Under the pieces are notes generated by a model, which did not search any database, had not been told where the DNA came from, and saw only the letters and a list, made by a program, of their open reading frames with translations. The position numbers were made by a program, and so were the translations under genes. From Bacteriovoracaceae bacterium (lineage in GTDB: Bacteria > Bdellovibrionota > Bacteriovoracia > Bacteriovoracales > Bacteriovoracaceae), in the NCBI GenBank assembly GCA_021737405.1, contig JAIPEG010000003.1, forward strand, positions 222,778 through 286,777: a stretch of 64,000 bases of DNA, in the 5' to 3' direction. Positions 62,262-64,000 of the stretch are shown here, one piece after another (the first letter of the stretch is position 1; each line of letters starts with the position of its first letter).

Positions 62262-63156
62262 GCTCGACTATAGCCCCCCACCTCTTAAAGAAGTTTGTGA
62301 AGAAGTAACCCTTAAGAAAGGAAGAAAGACTTTAAAAATTAATATTCATATGTGGGAAGGCCCTTCTAAAAGTGGAGACCAAAGCCCTGATGAAGAAGAG
62401 AGGACGATTGTTGTATTGCCAGGCCTTGATGACAGTGTCTTTTTTTATGAACGCGCTTTTAATTTAATTAGAGAATTTAATCCCGAATGGTCCCTCCTTG
62501 GAATTGATATGCGTGGCCAGGGAAAGACCAGAGACGATGAAGGATTAATACCAAGCTCACGCATCACACTAGATGAGCAAGCAGAATTACTTGAAGTAAT
62601 TTTAGAAAAAAAAGAAAAGCAAAAAGTTTTTTTAGTCGGACTCTCCTATGGAGGAGGCATCGCTCTTCATTACACCGGTCATTTTCCAAAGAGAGTATTA
62701 GGCCTAGGTCTAATTGCTCCCTATGTAACGGACTTTAAATCTTACAAACCCGGACTCACGGGACTTTACTATTTTCTTGGCTCCCTTAATCCTTTCACCA
62801 AAAAACTAGGTCCCTATACTCTTCCCTACTATTTTCAATTAGCACGCCTGAAAGGTAGACTAAATCCAAGTGTTAATTGGACCCCTAATCGTATGCATGC
62901 CCTGACAAAATTGACCCTTGGAATACTTGATTTAAATACTGATAAGTCACTCGATGAAACACCTCATCTTCCTTTAGGCATTCATCTCCTTACCGCCTGC
63001 CAGGATACAGTTGTCCCAATTGCGGCCCATAGGCACTTTTATAATAGAATACCAAAGTCAATGGATAAGTCTTTTTCCTTAGAAGATGGCATCGGTCATA
63101 GAGTTTTATCCGATCACCCAAAGAGGGCGGCTCGCTGGCTTCATCGCATTCTTTAA
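62260..63156 (+). CDS. Alpha/beta hydrolase near the PHA locus
   Basis: Alpha/beta hydrolase with LGIDMRGQGKT, nucleophile Ser129 in LVGLSYGGGI, a late Asp in TACQDTVVPI and a GIGHRVLSDHP His. The family resembles monoacylglycerol lipase-like esterases. TTG is the start, with AAAGGAG six bases ahead. Divergence from phasin makes a granule-linked esterase or depolymerase attractive, but no depolymerase-specific feature is seen. Confidence 0.8.
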   Translation: MLDYSPPPLKEVCEEVTLKKGRKTLKINIHMWEGPSKSGDQSPDEEERTIVVLPGLDDSVFFYERAFNLIREFNPEWSLLGIDMRGQGKTRDDEGLIPSSRITLDEQAELLEVILEKKEKQKVFLVGLSYGGGIALHYTGHFPKRVLGLGLIAPYVTDFKSYKPGLTGLYYFLGSLNPFTKKLGPYTLPYYFQLARLKGRLNPSVNWTPNRMHALTKLTLGILDLNTDKSLDETPHLPLGIHLLTACQDTVVPIAAHRHFYNRIPKSMDKSFSLEDGIGHRVLSDHPKRAARWLHRIL

Positions 63157-63256
63157 GCCTTTTTATGAAAGAAAATATTTCACTCTTCCTATAAATGCCA
63201 ACTTTTTAGTAAAATAAAATTCGTGGTGAAAGACCTCCTCTTCTACAAGGAATAAA

Positions 63257-63826
63257 ATGAGTGCAATTGATAACTTAGGCCATCAAGAGTCTGTACGCCA
63301 TTCTAAACAAATACAAGAAATGGAGGCCAAGAGACGCAATCAAATTGATGAGATGAGAAAGAGTTACAAGAGTGAAATTGAAAACAAAGATGAGGTTCAT
63401 GCTCACCGCCTTGATAATATCAAAAGTACCCACGCAGAAAAAAGCAAAGAAGCGACAGAGTCCTACAACACACGCGTCACTCTCACTCAAAATGAAATAG
63501 CTGAAAAAATCAAAGATATGGATAGAAGAAATAATAAAGAACTCATTCAATTGAAGGAGAGCTTTACCCAAGAAAAGCTAGTCATGAATAAGGCCTTTGA
63601 AAGAGAGCTTAAGAATTTAAAAGTCAGTTATGAGGAGATCATTCAAGATAAGGATCGCACCATTAATGAGCTCAATTATCAAAAAGATTACGATATCAAG
63701 TATCTCAGTAAACGCATGGATAAGAAGTTTAAAGGCCTAGAAGAAAACTATAAAGACCGCCTGGAAGATATCAAAAAGAAGCACAGTGAAGAGATGGAAA
63801 AAATGGAAGAGCGCCAACGCAGTTAA
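63257..63826 (+). CDS. Long coiled-coil protein of unknown function
   Basis: 189 residues, nearly all Glu, Lys, Asp, Arg, Asn and Gln in heptad-like order from residue ~10 to the end (for example MEAKRRNQIDEMRKSYKSEIENKDE). No signal peptide, membrane helix or globular domain is seen. It would form an extended, probably homodimeric rod. AAGGAAT precedes the ATG. No recognised family; a scaffold or cytoskeletal role is possible, as coiled-coil proteins shape cells in related bacteria. Confidence 0.7.
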   Translation: MSAIDNLGHQESVRHSKQIQEMEAKRRNQIDEMRKSYKSEIENKDEVHAHRLDNIKSTHAEKSKEATESYNTRVTLTQNEIAEKIKDMDRRNNKELIQLKESFTQEKLVMNKAFERELKNLKVSYEEIIQDKDRTINELNYQKDYDIKYLSKRMDKKFKGLEENYKDRLEDIKKKHSEEMEKMEERQRS

Positions 63827-64000
63827 AAGGTTTTGTGATTCTCAGCAGGATCAAGTCAGTAAGGGACTGTATCGGATTTTGTGCTTTGACCAGACTTCCT
63901 GAGATTCAAGTCGTTGGTTGAAATCCCTATTTATCGATCTTGACTAATCCTGTCAACCAGAAATTGAGTATTTACACATAGAGAATAAAAATACTTACCT

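Overview
This is 64 kb of AT-rich, gene-dense bacterial chromosome. The genes are housekeeping and metabolic, with no phage, IS element, CRISPR array, rRNA or tRNA that I could see. Several traits together suggest a Bdellovibrionota organism of the Bacteriovorax/Halobacteriovorax kind: a bacterial-type mevalonate operon, many small secreted and outer-membrane proteins of unknown function, frequent TTG/GTG starts, and paired two-component proteins. That placement is inference from gene content. No marker gene was compared.

Layout. (1) 1-6.1 kb, plus strand: the 3' end of secA, an acidic protein with a YbjQ-like C-terminus, a GlpD-like dehydrogenase, a FecR-domain protein and an outer-membrane protein. 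(2) 6.1-8.8 kb, minus: two paralogous outer-membrane proteins. (3) 9.0-12.9 kb, plus: a tiny conserved-looking protein, trxB, an ABC1/UbiB kinase-like protein and a crotonase. (4) 12.9-18.5 kb, minus: mevalonate operon fni-mvaA-GHMP kinase-mvaD-mvk, without HMG-CoA synthase. (5) 18.6-24.7 kb: RNA-modification genes (RsmI-like, THUMP methyltransferase, two U32 proteins), an SGNH/TPR protein and a cyclic-nucleotide-binding protein. (6) 24.7-25.1 kb: a compact unit that looks sigma54-dependent, with a palindromic enhancer-like site, a -24/-12 promoter, a GTGA-coupled leader ORF, a 43-codon ORF with a strong ribosome site, and a terminator. (7) 25.1-32.7 kb: rluE, a barrel protein, mdh, an XRE regulator, NfeD plus slipin plus a DOMON-like protein, and an EEP-family lipoprotein.

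(8) 32.7-41.1 kb, plus: a tightly overlapping eight-gene operon of GbsR/MarR-like regulator, ketosynthase, ACP, CrtI-like FAD enzyme and oleA-oleB-oleC-oleD, behind a good sigma70 promoter that contains an inverted repeat. OleABCD makes long-chain olefins by head-to-head condensation of two acyl chains. (9) 41.1-44.5 kb, minus: a hybrid histidine kinase and a REC protein with a histidine-kinase dimerisation box but no ATPase domain. (10) 44.6-50.8 kb, minus: secreted proteins plus a second lipid operon (CrtI-like FAD enzyme, FabG, FabZ, FabI-like). Regions 8 and 10 together hold a full set of type II fatty-acid cycle enzymes next to the ole genes. I read them as a possible dedicated acyl or polyene supply for an olefin.

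(11) 51.3-57.9 kb, minus: sodium/solute symporter, acyl-CoA ligase, two alpha/beta hydrolases, a ketoacyl reductase and an unusual KAS III-like enzyme, divergent from a TetR regulator with a palindrome between them. (12) 58.6-63.8 kb: a secreted acidic protein, a DUF547 lipoprotein, a polyhydroxyalkanoate locus (phasin, PhaC, coiled-coil partner), a divergent hydrolase with its start region in a hairpin, and a coiled-coil protein. The last 174 bases hold nothing I could identify. Start codons were moved from the longest possible ORF wherever a ribosome site or operon overlap favoured a downstream one.
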